Source: Eutreptiella sp. 'Long Island Sound 2002' (taxonomy: Eukaryota > Euglenozoa > Euglenophyceae > Eutreptiales > Eutreptiaceae). From it: 64,000 nucleotides of DNA. Where the stretch lies: contig OZ038385.1 in NCBI GenBank assembly GCA_964036045.1, positions 36,798,063 to 36,862,062 of the forward strand, given 5' to 3'. This document shows positions 1 through 11,297 of the stretch, piece by piece (positions within the stretch are counted from its first letter, which is position 1; every line of letters starts with the position of its first letter). The position numbers were made by a program, and so were the translations under genes. The notes beneath the pieces were generated by a model. It did no database searches and was not told the origin of the DNA. It saw nothing but the letters and a program-made list of their open reading frames with translations.

Positions 1-3000
1 GACCCTAGATCCAGGCTCAGGGAGTATGTGGATTCCAAGAGGAAGTTGGTGGCGAAAAAGCTATGCTACGCGAAGCCTACCCGCAGCTCGTGGCCACTGA
101 AGCAAGGACGTATGGGAGACCTATCCCAATTGAAGGAGGACCTCGAACAGAAGATCACCACCTGGCAAAGGGAGGTAGATCTCAAGCTCATGAAGAGCGT
201 GTGGGGCGCCCATGTGAGGACCCCAGAGGAGGACGACCTCTCGGAGGAATGTGCATGTGAACCCCCTCGAGCGTGCCTATGTTGCCATCGTCCACCGGAG
301 ATGGTCGAGCAAGATCTTCTATATGCCTACCAAGGGCTGAAGGATGCTACAGCGGGCGAAGAGTCGATGGAGGACCACCTCCCGACGTCTATTCAAGGGG
401 CAAGCAACTTACACTCCGACGAGGACATGGAGGACAAGATCAAGATATTGGACCCGCGGGTACAGAAGCTGATAAGGACCTATCTGGAGGTGTTCGGAGA
501 ACTACCCCCTCCAGCCTCATGCGACAAGCTGGTACAGATGGACCTCAAGCTGAAACCCGAGTTCGTGGGTCACAAGATACGGAGGAGACCCTATACAGCT
601 CCTAAAGAGCAGGCCGACGAGATTGAGCGACAGATACAGGAGTGTATCGACGCTGGCCTAGTCCTGGAGTACAAGGACGGGGACTATCCCCTACACTGCA
701 GCCCCTGTTTGCTGGTGGCTAAACCTGGGTCTACAGCCAAACGGCTGGTAGTGGACTATGGAGAACTAAACAAGAAGACGCTGAACCACTCAGGGTCCAT
801 ACCCATTATGGAGTCTACCCTGGAGAAGATAGCCTCCTGTCGCTACAAGACCAAGATGGACAAGCGAAGTGGATTCTGGCAAGTGGACCTGACGCCCAAC
901 GCGCAGGAACTACTGGCCTTCATCACCCCTCAGGGGAGGGTTTCCAAGTGGAAAGTCATGCCATTTGGCGTGGCTAACGCACCCGCTCTGTTCCAAGAGC
1001 TGATGAACAAGATCTTGTCCATCCTACGAAGGAGACCTAAGGTGCAGGAGCTCATATCCCGTGGGGCCCAGATGGAGGCTCACATCGACGATGTATGCCT
1101 CGGGACCAATACCCAGGAGGATCACCTAATCCTCTTGGGTGAGTTCTTTGCGGTCTGCCAGGAGAACCACACTCGACTCAAGCTGGAGAAGTGTGAGTTC
1201 ATGCAGGAGACCATGCAGTACTTGGGGTTTGACGTTGGCTATGGGTGGTGGACCCCAGCGGCCTCTAAGGCCAAACCCCTGATGGATGCCAAGGTACGAC
1301 ACGAAGACCCCAAGAAAGGACTTCATGATGTACGCAGTTTCATTGGGGCGTGCAACTTCTATCGCCGCCACATCAAAAACTTCACCTACACCAGCGCTGT
1401 ACTGACTGACTTGATCAAGAAGAGTACTACCTGGCGCTGGGGCCCACAAGAGCAACAAGCGTTTGACGAGCTCAAAGACAAGGTAGCCAACGCTAAGTGC
1501 TTGGGCGTGCCTAGGGCACAAGGGGAGATCATCCTGGTGACCGACGCCAGCAATGTGGGCGGTGGTGGAACGTTGTTCCAATGGCAAGCACTAGAGAAGG
1601 AGGAGTTCGACCCGGCCATTTCCCAATGGGGGACGGAAGGTCTCAACCGAGATGGAACCCTCAAGCACAGCTACCCTGACGACAAGTGGGTCCTAGTACC
1701 TCTGGCCCACTGGAACTGGAAGTGGAACCAGGCCAGGGGGAACTACTCCACCTATGAGCAGGAATTGCTCGCGGGTATGCTGGTGCTATCCTCACAAGCA
1801 CGACTGTTGGGGAGTAACCCTGTGGTCTGGCTATGCGACCAAGAACCGGTCCGCAGTTTCCAGAAGGGCCCCCCACCTGAGAAGGCCAAGCTACGTCGCT
1901 GGTGGACCTACCTCAGTCAACTACGGCTGACGGTACACCATATCCAGGGAGTGAAGAACGAGTGCGCCGACTACATCAGCCGCAACAACTTCGACGCCCT
2001 GATTGGTGCCCGGTCTGAAGCGCTGGCTAAGGAGGCGTTCAGCCGTATGGACGTACATCTGGACCTGAACATGACCATGATACGCCCCCTGGATGGACTC
2101 CAACAATCGGAGTACCTACAGGAGTTTGGGGATATCTACCGGCGCCTGGAGAAACGCCTTGAACCCCTCCTGGTCAACCAAGACCAGTGGAAGCGGGACA
2201 AGAGCTACCTCTGGCACGAGGACCGCATCGTGGTGCCTAGTGACCGAGTCCCAGCGCTGCTGAAGTGGACCCATGAGTCCAGTGGTCATGTGGGTGCTGA
2301 CCGTACCCTGAGGCTGTTCAAGCAGTGGTTCCACACTACGTGGACTGACGACCAGCTGCCGAAGACGCTCCTGCCTATCGTGGACAAGTGCCCGTGCAGG
2401 TCCTGTAAACCAGGGGATATCAGGGACAGAGGTCTCTACTCGACCCTGCCCATCCCTCACTGTGCTAACAGTGTTCTATACGTGGACTACACGGAGATGC
2501 CGAAGTTCGGGGGCTATGACTTCGCCCTCGTAGTAACCTGTGGGTTGACCAGGTTTACCAGGGTGTTCCCCTGTACCAAGCACATTACCGGGGAGGAGAC
2601 TATCAAGATACTCCTGGAGGAGTGGTTTTGTGTCTATGGGGCGCCCAAGGAGATCAACTCCGATGAGGACGTACGAGTACGCTCAGATACTGGCTGGTAC
2701 AACAGGGTTCTGAGATCCCTCAATGTCCAGGTGTCTACGGGGATTCCCTACTCTCACACGAGCAACCCCCTATGTGAGCGACAGATTCGTGTCCTGAAGG
2801 AGAACGTCAGGATATGGTGCAAAACTGAACGCACCAGAGACTGGGTAAGACTACTCCCCGTCATATCCTTGATGATGCACTCCCAAGAGAGTTCAGCTAC
2901 TGGCTACTCGCCACATGAGCTATTCATGGGGCGCCCGGCATGGTTCCTACATGCCCCCTATCCAGAGGACACCCATTCTTCTGTGGGTGAATGGGTCCAA

Positions 3001-3657
3001 GAGCAACAAGCGAAGGTGGATAAGGCCAAGGCTATGCTCCAGAGAGTGAGGGAGCGTCAGTGGAATAAGAAGAACAAGCACCGAGTACCGGCCACCTACC
3101 AAGAGGGGGACTGGGTGCTGGTGCACCACAGTCGACTACCCGCCTGGCCTCGCTCTACCAGCGATGACCCATACTTCGGGCCGTACAAGATTCTATCTGT
3201 GGATGGTCACCGTATCACGGTGCGGTATTCTCCCCGTCTAGGGGGGACCCTGGTGTGCGCCGCTCAACACCTGAAGCGCTACCATGATCCTGAAGACCTC
3301 TGTGGGGAGGAGTGGGAGCTGAACGACGAGGAAATCGCCGCTCTGGACCTACAAGGGGCTGCCAGCCTTATGGAAGTTGAAGGTGAACTCCCCGACATGA
3401 ACGCCGAGGAGATGGCTAAGGAGGGCTTCTACCTGGTGAAGTCTGTCCTACGCCACCGCTATCGCCAGGGTTGGCGCTTCCTCACCCTCTGGGAGGGGTT
3501 TGGAGTCGAAGAGGCCACCTGGGAGCCCTTCTCTGCATTTGCTCTACCTGAGGGACGCCTAAACTCAGTTCTGGTTGACTACTTGTCCCAGAACAACCTT
3601 GGTGAGTTGTTGAGGCTCGCTGAGACGCTTGCCTCCAAGACTAAAGCTAGGGACTGA
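1..3657 (+). CDS. pol: Element D: Ty3/gypsy Pol (RT, RNase H, integrase, chromodomain), 5' end outside window
   Basis: The frame is open from base 1, so gag, protease and part of pol lie upstream of the window. Numbering residues from a GTG at 28, the order is reverse transcriptase (motif A MDKRSGFWQ near 277-285, PFGVANAP, catalytic HIDD near 352-355 in place of the usual YxDD), RNase H (VTDAS near 504, E of STYEQELLAG near 577, D of WLCDQEP), and integrase. The integrase has a zinc-binding H..H near 748-753, CPCRSC near 788, and catalytic D820, D879 and E917. A GPY/F-like block (YFGPYKI near 1049) and a C-terminal chromodomain (about 1134-1190, with EATWEP) follow. The polyprotein copies element RNA into DNA and integrates it; the chromodomain is expected to target chromatin. 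No stop or frameshift is visible over 1,219 codons, so this copy may be young. It is closely related to element C. Confidence 0.93.
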   Translation, partial: DPRSRLREYVDSKRKLVAKKLCYAKPTRSSWPLKQGRMGDLSQLKEDLEQKITTWQREVDLKLMKSVWGAHVRTPEEDDLSEECACEPPRACLCCHRPPEMVEQDLLYAYQGLKDATAGEESMEDHLPTSIQGASNLHSDEDMEDKIKILDPRVQKLIRTYLEVFGELPPPASCDKLVQMDLKLKPEFVGHKIRRRPYTAPKEQADEIERQIQECIDAGLVLEYKDGDYPLHCSPCLLVAKPGSTAKRLVVDYGELNKKTLNHSGSIPIMESTLEKIASCRYKTKMDKRSGFWQVDLTPNAQELLAFITPQGRVSKWKVMPFGVANAPALFQELMNKILSILRRRPKVQELISRGAQMEAHIDDVCLGTNTQEDHLILLGEFFAVCQENHTRLKLEKCEFMQETMQYLGFDVGYGWWTPAASKAKPLMDAKVRHEDPKKGLHDVRSFIGACNFYRRHIKNFTYTSAVLTDLIKKSTTWRWGPQEQQAFDELKDKVANAKCLGVPRAQGEIILVTDASNVGGGGTLFQWQALEKEEFDPAISQWGTEGLNRDGTLKHSYPDDKWVLVPLAHWNWKWNQARGNYSTYEQELLAGMLVLSSQARLLGSNPVVWLCDQEPVRSFQKGPPPEKAKLRRWWTYLSQLRLTVHHIQGVKNECADYISRNNFDALIGARSEALAKEAFSRMDVHLDLNMTMIRPLDGLQQSEYLQEFGDIYRRLEKRLEPLLVNQDQWKRDKSYLWHEDRIVVPSDRVPALLKWTHESSGHVGADRTLRLFKQWFHTTWTDDQLPKTLLPIVDKCPCRSCKPGDIRDRGLYSTLPIPHCANSVLYVDYTEMPKFGGYDFALVVTCGLTRFTRVFPCTKHITGEETIKILLEEWFCVYGAPKEINSDEDVRVRSDTGWYNRVLRSLNVQVSTGIPYSHTSNPLCERQIRVLKENVRIWCKTERTRDWVRLLPVISLMMHSQESSATGYSPHELFMGRPAWFLHAPYPEDTHSSVGEWVQEQQAKVDKAKAMLQRVRERQWNKKNKHRVPATYQEGDWVLVHHSRLPAWPRSTSDDPYFGPYKILSVDGHRITVRYSPRLGGTLVCAAQHLKRYHDPEDLCGEEWELNDEEIAALDLQGAASLMEVEGELPDMNAEEMAKEGFYLVKSVLRHRYRQGWRFLTLWEGFGVEEATWEPFSAFALPEGRLNSVLVDYLSQNNLGELLRLAETLASKTKARD

Positions 3658-5929
3658 ACCTTACCCTTACCTGCCAAAGCGTATGTGTGAGTGTGCTAGT
3701 CCTAAGGTCCTGAGAGCAAGTCGCAGAAGTGGTGTCCTAATTATACCCAAGTCTGCGCCCTTGCTGAACCTGGAGGGTTGGCTTATTGATGCCACGGGGT
3801 ACTCCCCGGGTCTCCCCTCCCCTATGCGCCCAATTTCTGTGCTGGCGCAAAACCTTGGGGGAATACCCAGAGTGTTAATCCAGGTATTGTTTTCCCTACC
3901 TATCTGTCTACTACAGGGAGGGGTGGCCAAAAGCTATGAAGGCATGCAAAACGCCTGTTTGCTATGTGGCCAAAACACTGACCTAACCACTGTCACAGCC
4001 CACCAACCCAGCTAAAATTGCAGGAAAAGGGTGGGACAGTGACACGCCCCCTACAGGTCCTACACACCCTACAGTGGCACCATCCTGGTGGGCGAGCACT
4101 GGGCAACTGGCTCTAGCCCCCACTCAGGACTACCACTCCTACACGCACACTCTACTTGGCGTTGCGAAGAGGAAGGTCTCAAGGGTCCTAGCGACCCACC
4201 TGTGAAATGACAAGAGAACACAGCGCTGCTAAGCAACTGTGGCCTAACAGGGGACGCCACAACGCGTTTCCCCTGCTAGGGCTTGGAGGGAAGGGTGCTC
4301 TCGCGTGCAAGGCGCAGATGTCGATGAAGTCGGACTCCCTGCTCTGCCACAGGCGGAGCGGAGTTACTTGTTTGTGTGATCTGCGCCCCTGTTTAGCAGG
4401 GCATAAAAAAAAATGCTGCTGCACCACTCACCCTACCTGCCCACCTGTAAAACAAAGGCAAATGAAAGGGCGTTTGCGGCGGAGGAACCAAGGCACACTC
4501 CAGGTATTATACCCTTCTCAGTGTGCCCTATAATACGCTGTCCGCAAACACGCTGCATGGAGCAGCTACCCTTGTCAAGCAAGCAAGCGTTAAGGGACTC
4601 CTCAGGTTCTCTTAAAGAACGTACCGAGGAGCCCCTGGGTAGCCTAAACAAGGTTTACCGTGCGCACTTCGCGTGGCCTACCCTTTAATGCGTGTGTGCA
4701 TGCGCGAGTATGCACTTCCCACTTGGGCAAACCTGCCCATCTCAGCGTCGATCTTGACTCCACCAGGGGGTGGCCCCGCCTGGGCGTACCTACCTTACCT
4801 ACCGCTGGGAAGTGAAGCAAGGTGAGAGAACAAAAGGGGTGCACGCGAAGAGCGTTGCTATGCACTTGTGTGTATGACTAATCACCCTGATCTGACCGCT
4901 AATCATCTGCAATCTTTCTCATCAATCCCTCTACCGCGTCCTATCGTGGTTATCGTTGTTAGCGCTGCTACACGACTCGTACACGGAGACACGAGACGAT
5001 CAATGTGTATGCGGCATGCGAGACAAGCATACCTGTAGTTTATACCTGATTCATTGAAGTCTTTTCAATTGATTTTCGAATTCTTGAATTTTCGAATCTT
5101 CTATTAGTGTGGGTGGAATCTGTATGTTTGTTTGTTAATGTGTGTCTCGTCATTTTCAAGACTACGTGATACATACGTTTATAATTCCATTATTTTTCCA
5201 TTTCCCGGTGCTTCGCTAGGAGCCGCTCCTGCGCGCCGCCATTTTATGCGTATGAATTTCTGGATTTAAAAAATCCAGAGATGACTATAATTTCTATAAA
5301 AATGTGCTTCTGATGCACAATTGGATTCTACTCAGGTGTGTCGTTTCAGAAAAATTCTACGCCGTCATTTGACGGATTTTGGTGTCGTTGCTTCGTTTTT
5401 GCGTGGATTCGTCCATAATTCTCCCATTCCTGCCTCTGCAGATACCCACGCGCAGCCTCGCTGAGTAGGCCGTGTTCGGGCCGAAACGCAGGTGCCTGGA
5501 GAGACTGAGCAGAACCAAGACCCCACCAAGGGGCAAATTTAACTTTCCTTCGACTCCCTTCGCCCTAAGACAGGTCACAGGTCGCCAGCAGGTTTACGAG
5601 AACCCATGCGAGTGTGTATAATGTGTCTTGCGTTTGGGTTGTGTCGACGCTGCGTCTTGGAGGGAGGGATGCATATGCACATGCTTGGCATGCTCCCATA
5701 CTAACCCAACCAAGCCACAGGAGCCCCGGCAGCGCCATGAGCGCTGAGTCTTCTGTAGGAAACTGTACAATCAGAGCAGCAAAAGGACGCCAGCCATGGT
5801 GAGCGCCCATTTTTCAGTGTGAGGGAGACTGTAGGTATTTTAAAGTAGATGTGGAAACCAAAGAAAGGCCAAGAAAAATTCCCTTTTTCCTAAAATGCGA
5901 CAGTGGTGGCCACCACAGCACAAGGGGGG
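3658..5929 (+). other. Element D 3' noncoding region
   Basis: About 2.3 kb lies between the pol stop and the polypurine tract. The short frames here have no recognisable product and overlap one another on both strands. A purine-rich run followed by TGACACGCC near 4020-4050 resembles an LTR boundary, but the true LTR of this family starts at 5930, so I treat the whole stretch as untranslated 3' sequence. Confidence 0.6.
5922..5929 (+). other. Polypurine tract of element D
   Basis: AAGGGGGG sits directly before the LTR start AGTAAG. This is the expected position of the plus-strand primer, and it supports placing the LTR boundary at 5930. Confidence 0.7.
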
Positions 5930-6727
5930 AGTAAGAAAAAGTGCTTTTCCATTGCTTTAGGACATACTCTAGTTGTATTAGAGATGCACTGAGCATCCAT
6001 GCATTTTTATCTTAGTATTGGTCCAGCCAAAAGTGGTGAGAACACATTTTGACCTATGGAACCAAACACCCAATCAGGATATGGAGTGGACCCCTTAATC
6101 CCCTTTCAATGTGAAGTAAAACATCTTTTCCTGAGTTGACTGAGCACTGACATACCTAAGGTAGAGCCTATGAATTTATCTATGTTTTTCCATGAATACT
6201 TATCTGCCCTAGTGGTATGCACCATAGGGGGCTAGGCACCTCTTTTTGAGAGGTCCTGGGTTCAATTCCTGGTCAGCCTAGCTAAGTAGGAAGATCCCAT
6301 GTGACATGGCAGTGACCTCATCGCCACATACCATGCCACCTCAGCACATATGGGACCCAAAACAAAGAGTGCACATCTCCTAAGATGGCACTATGGAGAG
6401 AGAGTGATCCTGAGGCAGTTTTCTAACTCTTTTCCTAAAACATTTCAGCTATCTTTGTGAATATGCATTCATTTGTGACCTGAGCTGTAGTTTCTGTGAA
6501 TATTCAATCATCTTTCACTGTTTACACTGCAGCCCTTCATGCTTTGATCCTGAATTACCTTCTCCTTGCATACTATTGGCTTGGGCTATCCTGGATTGAC
6601 TTGGCTTTACTGTATTTCACCAGACAAAAGCTTTTCATCATCCAAAACCAGCAGCAGGACACCCTACAGCAACAACAAGCAGCAGGAGAAGCAAAAACAC
6701 AGTGCTGAAAACACTATAAACTTTTCT
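5930..6727 (+). repeat. 3' LTR of element D (about 798 bp)
   Basis: This sequence is shared with 26713-27495 (before gag of A) and, inverted, with 54083-54908 (before gag of C). Homology between the three copies starts at AGTAAGAAAA and stops at TTCT; beyond that, A and C continue into a primer-binding site whereas this copy does not. The termini are therefore AG...CT and not the usual TG...CA. The LTR contains a tRNA-like segment with a Pol III B-box. The continuation after 6727 is the LTR remnant of element E, so D probably inserted there. Confidence 0.75.
6209..6283 (+). other. tRNA-like segment with B-box inside the D LTR
   Basis: GGTTCAATTCC at 6259-6269 matches the Pol III B-box consensus and is preceded by a possible degenerate A-box. 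No complete cloverleaf can be drawn, so this is not a tRNA gene. The same segment occurs in the LTRs of A (B-box at 27041-27051) and C (inverted, degenerate, near 54530-54540). Confidence 0.5.
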
Positions 6728-6819
6728 TTCACAGACTGTCAGCGCGATTGCGACTGCGACTTGCGATTTGCGCGCTGTTGCGCTGCGCTGTTGCGCTGCT
6801 GCTGTTCGAAGCCATAACA
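6728..6819 (-). repeat. Truncated 3' LTR of element E
   Basis: On the minus strand this begins TGTTATGGCTTCGAACAGC at 6819, directly after a polypurine tract, and runs into GCGCAACAGCGCAGCG repeats. It is cut off at 6728 by the D LTR. Confidence 0.55.
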
Positions 6820-6833
6820 CTACCCCCCCGTTG
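6820..6833 (-). other. Polypurine tract of element E
   Basis: The minus strand reads AACGGGGGGGTAG immediately before the LTR start TGTTATGG, as expected for the 3' end of a minus-strand LTR element. Confidence 0.6.
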
Positions 6834-6948
6834 AGACCTCGAAGAGGTCTCACTCACCTGGGCGGGCGTCACAATGTCGAATGAGAGCAGGCCCAGACAG
6901 AAAAAAAAACATTTTTGGGCCTCGACATGTGCTGGCTACAGAAGCATA

Positions 6949-6994
6949 ACAGTGGACCAATCCTGGTCGAGACAGTGGACCAATTCTGGTCGAG
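6949..6994. repeat. Two tandem 23-bp repeats
   Basis: Two copies of a unit beginning ACAGTGGACCAAT and ending CTGGTCGAG lie head to tail with one mismatch, in the 3' noncoding part of element E. Confidence 0.8.
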
Positions 6995-7261
6995 ATCACA
7001 CACCGAGGTGCAGTCATGGGACACCCGTCGTCAGCGCCTCATTCACACGCCGTGTTCGACTTTGCCACGGCTGCGGCTTTCGGCGGAAGCTGCAGAAGAC
7101 AACCTCGCCAGGCACACTGCACGGGCGCTGTACCCGCAGCAAGGCTGTGGGCACGTCGAACCATAACATACCATAACATCGAAGCTGGATGCTCAGCAGA
7201 CCAACAGGCTTGTACATCTGTCAGCTCGACAGGACATATGGAGGCATTCGATACCATTAAT

Positions 7262-7349
7262 GGCATTCAGACTGTCGAATAAGCCATTACTTGGCATCCA
7301 GACTGTCGAATCAGCCATTACTTGGCATCCAGACATGTCGAATCAGCAG
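7262..7349. repeat. Tandem 31-bp repeats (about 2.8 copies)
   Basis: Units beginning GGCATCCAGACTGTCGAAT repeat at 7262, 7293 and 7324, the last one partial. They overlap the end of the E ORF3 region. Confidence 0.85.
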
Positions 7350-10300
7350 TCCCTGCCCCACGTGAACGTGTACGAACGATCCACGGTAAGTCGACATAGT
7401 TCATGCACTTCCTTCAGTGTCTCGACGCCAGCCATGAACTTGAAGGTGTCATGACCCGTATAGTGTCGACGGATATCACTGTCGAGGGCACGCTTCTGAA
7501 TCAGGATACCAGATCGATGGTTCAGCAATCGAAGGTTGGGATCACCAGGTCGGTCATCGACGGGGCACTTGTACTGGAATACGAAGACATGTTCACGGGC
7601 AAGCGCTCGAAATTGTCCAGGTCCCAGTGTTTGTGCCCTGGTCGAATAGAAGTCCCAGAGGCTCAACGGTTTCCAAACGTCCTCACTCCACAGATCGGCC
7701 CGATTGGTGACCTCGAAGGAGTATCCGTCATGTCGACCAGTAGACCACCGATAGGTCTCCTTCGAACCAGTACCAGCGGCCATGCTGAGGTAGAACTGAC
7801 CAGTTCGCGTATCGACTCGCCACCACGGCGTGTCGGCAATCGAAAGTCGTCGTACGACAATGACGGCGCTGATGTCGTCCTTCTCAGGGCCGAGGGCATA
7901 TCGGTCGACGATCTCAAGCGTGTCGGTTCGAGAACCTTCTTCTTGGAGTGGACCGAGGTGTTGATGGACATAGTGGCCGTCAGCGAGGGAACTCTGCAGA
8001 GCGAATCGAACCGCTTCTGCAGTCACAAGGCTCGAGACCGTGTCGACAATGACCGCTTCGAGGACTTGGTCTCGGCAGCTGACCTTGCGTCAATGTGCAG
8101 CCTTAAAGTCTTCGTGGATCGGCGTGAGGTACTTGAAGAACGGAATGTCGAAGTGGTGCTGATAGGCATTCGACTCCATCGACAAGAACCGGTGATCGAG
8201 GGGGTCCGGGTGGAACGGGTCGCTCGCAGGCGAGTCGGTCTTCTCGATCTCCTCCCGTTCGTCAGCATAGACGTCCTATCGAAACTTGACCGTCCGACGC
8301 CAACGTTGTCCATCTTGGTATCCGGCCTCGAAGGGGGACATGAGGTATGTCGAGGTACCCAGGCGTCGAACCAAATCGGGGGCATCCACGAAAGGGAAAA
8401 GATTGGCATACTCTTCATTCGATGAGTGAAGGGCAGCAACTCGTCGGATTGCCCTATCGAAGTCGTGGTACCCGAGTCGTCCGGGTCCAGTCTGGTAGAT
8501 CGTCGCCAACTGGACAAGGTCGATGGGGGCGCCTGGTGCGACGGCGTTGTACGCGTAGGGTTCGATCTGTTCTCCGAGTCGAAAGTATTCCTGGAGCTGG
8601 ACCGCAAGGTCCTGTGTTCGATGTGGAGCGCACCCATATCTTTAATACCCAAGTCGAGAGGTGCCTCGAAGGCCGCGCAGTTGGTGTCGGCGAAGAAGCA
8701 AATCGACTTTGTACGCAAGGAAGGGGGCTCGATCTTCGAAGAGCCAGTCGTTCGCCTGGCAAACCTTTTGAAATTCACGGATAACTCCCATAATCGAAAC
8801 GGCAACGGGAGCTTCTCGTCTCATCCTTTCGTGGGTCCAGAAGCGTCGATACTTGAAGATCAGGTCGATCCCATCCGCAACGTTTATCAGGTCGTCGATA
8901 CCCGAGATCTCTCGATGCATGCGGTTGAGTCGAGCAATTTGACTCGGCAGGGTATGTTCGGTGAGGTCTTGTCGGAATCCATAATCGAGCTCTTCATCAT
9001 AATGTCGCCATTTCATGAGGGCCGTTCGAAAGTTTTGACAAGCCACTTCGATTTTCGTATACCATTGGTATCCTGGCTTACCACCAAGGTTTCCATGCTC
9101 ATCGAAAGACGTGTCAGGGGCACTTCGAGCCAATTCGTATGGGAATGGTGCGGTTCGACCCCAACTGTCGACGCAGATGGTCTTGCCCAACTCGACAATG
9201 GCGGCATTTGCGTTCGACACGACTTCATAGTGTTTCTCGCTCAGGAACGTGTGCGGCTTTCGAAGACCAGCCATGGTACTCGACGCAATAGTGAGTACCG
9301 ATGGTTCGAGCTTAGTGTACTCCGTCTTCATCGGATCATCTTCATGTGTCCCAAATCGATAGGGTGGCTTCAATCCGAACGTTCCCAAGTGTCGAAGTTC
9401 GTCGAGGGTCTCGATTTCATGATTGTACTGCGGCATGTTGTAGGGCTGCCATTTCGACTCCGGCACCGGCACAGAATCGTAGCTGGGTGGTGCTGTCGAC
9501 CGCGCGGGTTCGTAAGGATATTCTGCTTCGTCGTCGGACTCGAGTGGCCAGGGTTCAGCGTCGTAGTTGTAGTCATCGTCGTGGTAATAGGAGTCGGCGT
9601 CGTGGTAGTAGGAGTCGGATTGGTTCGTTCGAGTAGAAGCTTGTGTTTTCGGGGCATTCGAATGCCAGGATTGGTCGACCCAGTCGTCTTCGACTTTCGG
9701 CTCTCCGGTACTCGGATCCTCTCTGGATGACCTCGATGTCCAGGTGTTCGGCTTCGATGTCCAAGAACTGTCGACCCATCCGGGCGCTGAACAGAAGAAG
9801 GAAGATCAGTCGTCGTACCCCGTGTAGCAAGCAAGATCTTCATCATCAGAATCGAACCAGTCAGGGCTTGAGCACCGCTCTCGAAAGTATTCTGCATCGA
9901 CCGGGCGAGGGGGCCCGTACAGCTTACAGAGTTCCGGCGGCATGTCGGGTGGAGTCCCTCCCTTCGTCGGTTCCAGAACAGGCAAGCTGGCCAGGGCTAT
10001 CTCGAGCACTTCCAAGCCTTCGGCGCCTCCTGTTATGATGGTTCGTCCACTCGGCGCTATTCCCGCAAATTTCCCGCGAGGGAACACACCTCCCTTGCCT
10101 CCTTTCGACGGGCCTCCTTTTCCTTTCGAGCTCCCAGCATATGCCGACTGGCTGTAGTGCGGCGGTTCGAATGGATCGAGAGGTCGATTCGGACGAGTTG
10201 GCGCTGATGCTACCGACAAGCAGCGGCCAGTTGAAGTCGTCCTCGCTGGGGGTTCAATCGCGTCAACGCCGATGACGTTCGACGATGTCGCTCGAGAAGG

Positions 10301-10381
10301 CGGAGGTCGAGAGGAAGCTCGGGGCGTCCGGGATGTAGTACCATAGGCGGAGGCTCCGGTGTTCGACCCGGAACCTCGCAT
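7343..10381 (-). pseudogene. Element E ORF3: large unrecognised ORF downstream of integrase
   Basis: A true ATG at 10381-10379 lies 49 nt after the integrase stop. The same minus-strand frame can be followed for about 1,010 codons to 7343. It is broken by TGA near 9806, TAG near 8276, TGA near 8090, and a local frame change between about 8720 and 8620 that then returns to the original frame. The N-terminal third is Ser/Pro/Gly/Lys-rich, then acidic with Tyr/His/Asp runs (disordered-looking). The middle and C-terminal parts look globular (for example LGYHDFDRAIRRV near 8440 and WKPLSLWDFYSTRAQTLGPG near 7650). I see no signal peptide, membrane segment or known domain. Its position matches env-like or accessory ORFs of some Ty3/gypsy elements, but nothing identifies it as an envelope gene. 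Function unknown. Confidence 0.6.
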
Positions 10382-10430
10382 GAGTTTTTCGAAAAACCAC
10401 GCTGCAGAGAAGAGTAAGGGTGTTACTCAG

Positions 10431-11297
10431 TTACTCAGGGTGGAGTCGAAGGAACTCAAGGTACACAGGATCCTCCTCTAGAGCCTTGCTCGACTCCCAA
10501 GACCATGTGTCGTCATCCCATTCACAACGGTACAGGAATGTGCGGCGCTTTTTAGATCCCACTCGACGTCTAGCCACAATTTTGACAAGTCGAGGAGATT
10601 CTCCAGTTTTGACAGGGGGCATCGGAAAATCGCACATCGGCTGTCCCTCTCGATGGACGTAGGGTTTTATGCTGTCTCGGTTGAAAACTCGCAACCCATC
10701 GAAGGGGGCAGGGATGTCCAGTTTGACATTCTCGCCCTTGTTCAGTACCTCGAGTATTTTGTAAGGGCCGCACCAGACAACATCGAGTTTCCCTTTATGT
10801 CGATATTCAGGCACCAACACCCACCATCGTTCACCGACTTCAGGCACTCGAACGTGTCGGTCCATTTGCAGGACCACATGCATCTGGCGTCGACGTTCCT
10901 CGGCAAGCATTGCACGCACAGAATCGAAGGTACGTTCCGCTCGTTGCATGTAATCATTCACGGTCGATGGTTCATGTGCATGAGAAGTCATTCGGGGAAA
11001 ATCCAATGGAAAATGGGGTGTTCGTCCTTCATCCATCTCGAACGGGGATAGTCGAAGACTATTGGATGTCAGGTTGTTGAACTGGATTTCGGCGAACAGG
11101 AGGTCGACATCCCACTCGTTGTTGCCGAAGATGCCGTGTGTACGCAGGCGCTGGAGGATGGACTGATTGCTGCGCTCCGCCAGGCCATTGCCTCGAGGGC
11201 GGTTGGCCACTGTTTGATGCATCTCAATCTTGAAGCGCTGGGCCAATTCCTTCCACGCCTGAGACTCGAACAGCTTGTCTCGGTCAGAAACAATTTG
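10431..11297 (-). pseudogene. Element E integrase C-terminal half with chromodomain-like tail
   Basis: Reading starts mid-integrase with SDRDKLFESQAWKEL (the second catalytic Asp of the SDR motif) and continues through NRPRGNGLAERSNQ (catalytic Glu), a WWVLVPEYR/GPYKILEVL GPY/F-like module, and a C-terminal FLYRCEWDDDTWSWE block resembling a weak chromodomain. The N-terminal integrase, RT and gag are missing: the frame is cut at 11297 by the 11298-11352 repeat and a transposase fragment. It belongs to a Ty3/gypsy lineage clearly different from D, A, C and F. Confidence 0.8.

Noticed and set aside
4020-4050. Possible D LTR start (purine run then TGACACGCC)
   Set aside because: The family LTR is defined by three copies and starts at 5930 next to a polypurine tract; nothing homologous to 4039-5929 precedes gag in A or C.
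6209-6283. A tRNA gene
   Set aside because: Only the B-box is convincing; no acceptor or anticodon stem can be formed, and the segment recurs inside LTRs.
7403-9730. Plus-strand frames of 340 and 434 codons opposite E ORF3
   Set aside because: The minus-strand frame follows integrase in the same orientation and has better protein-like composition. The plus frames become Val/Arg-rich and are likely shadows, although I cannot exclude them completely.
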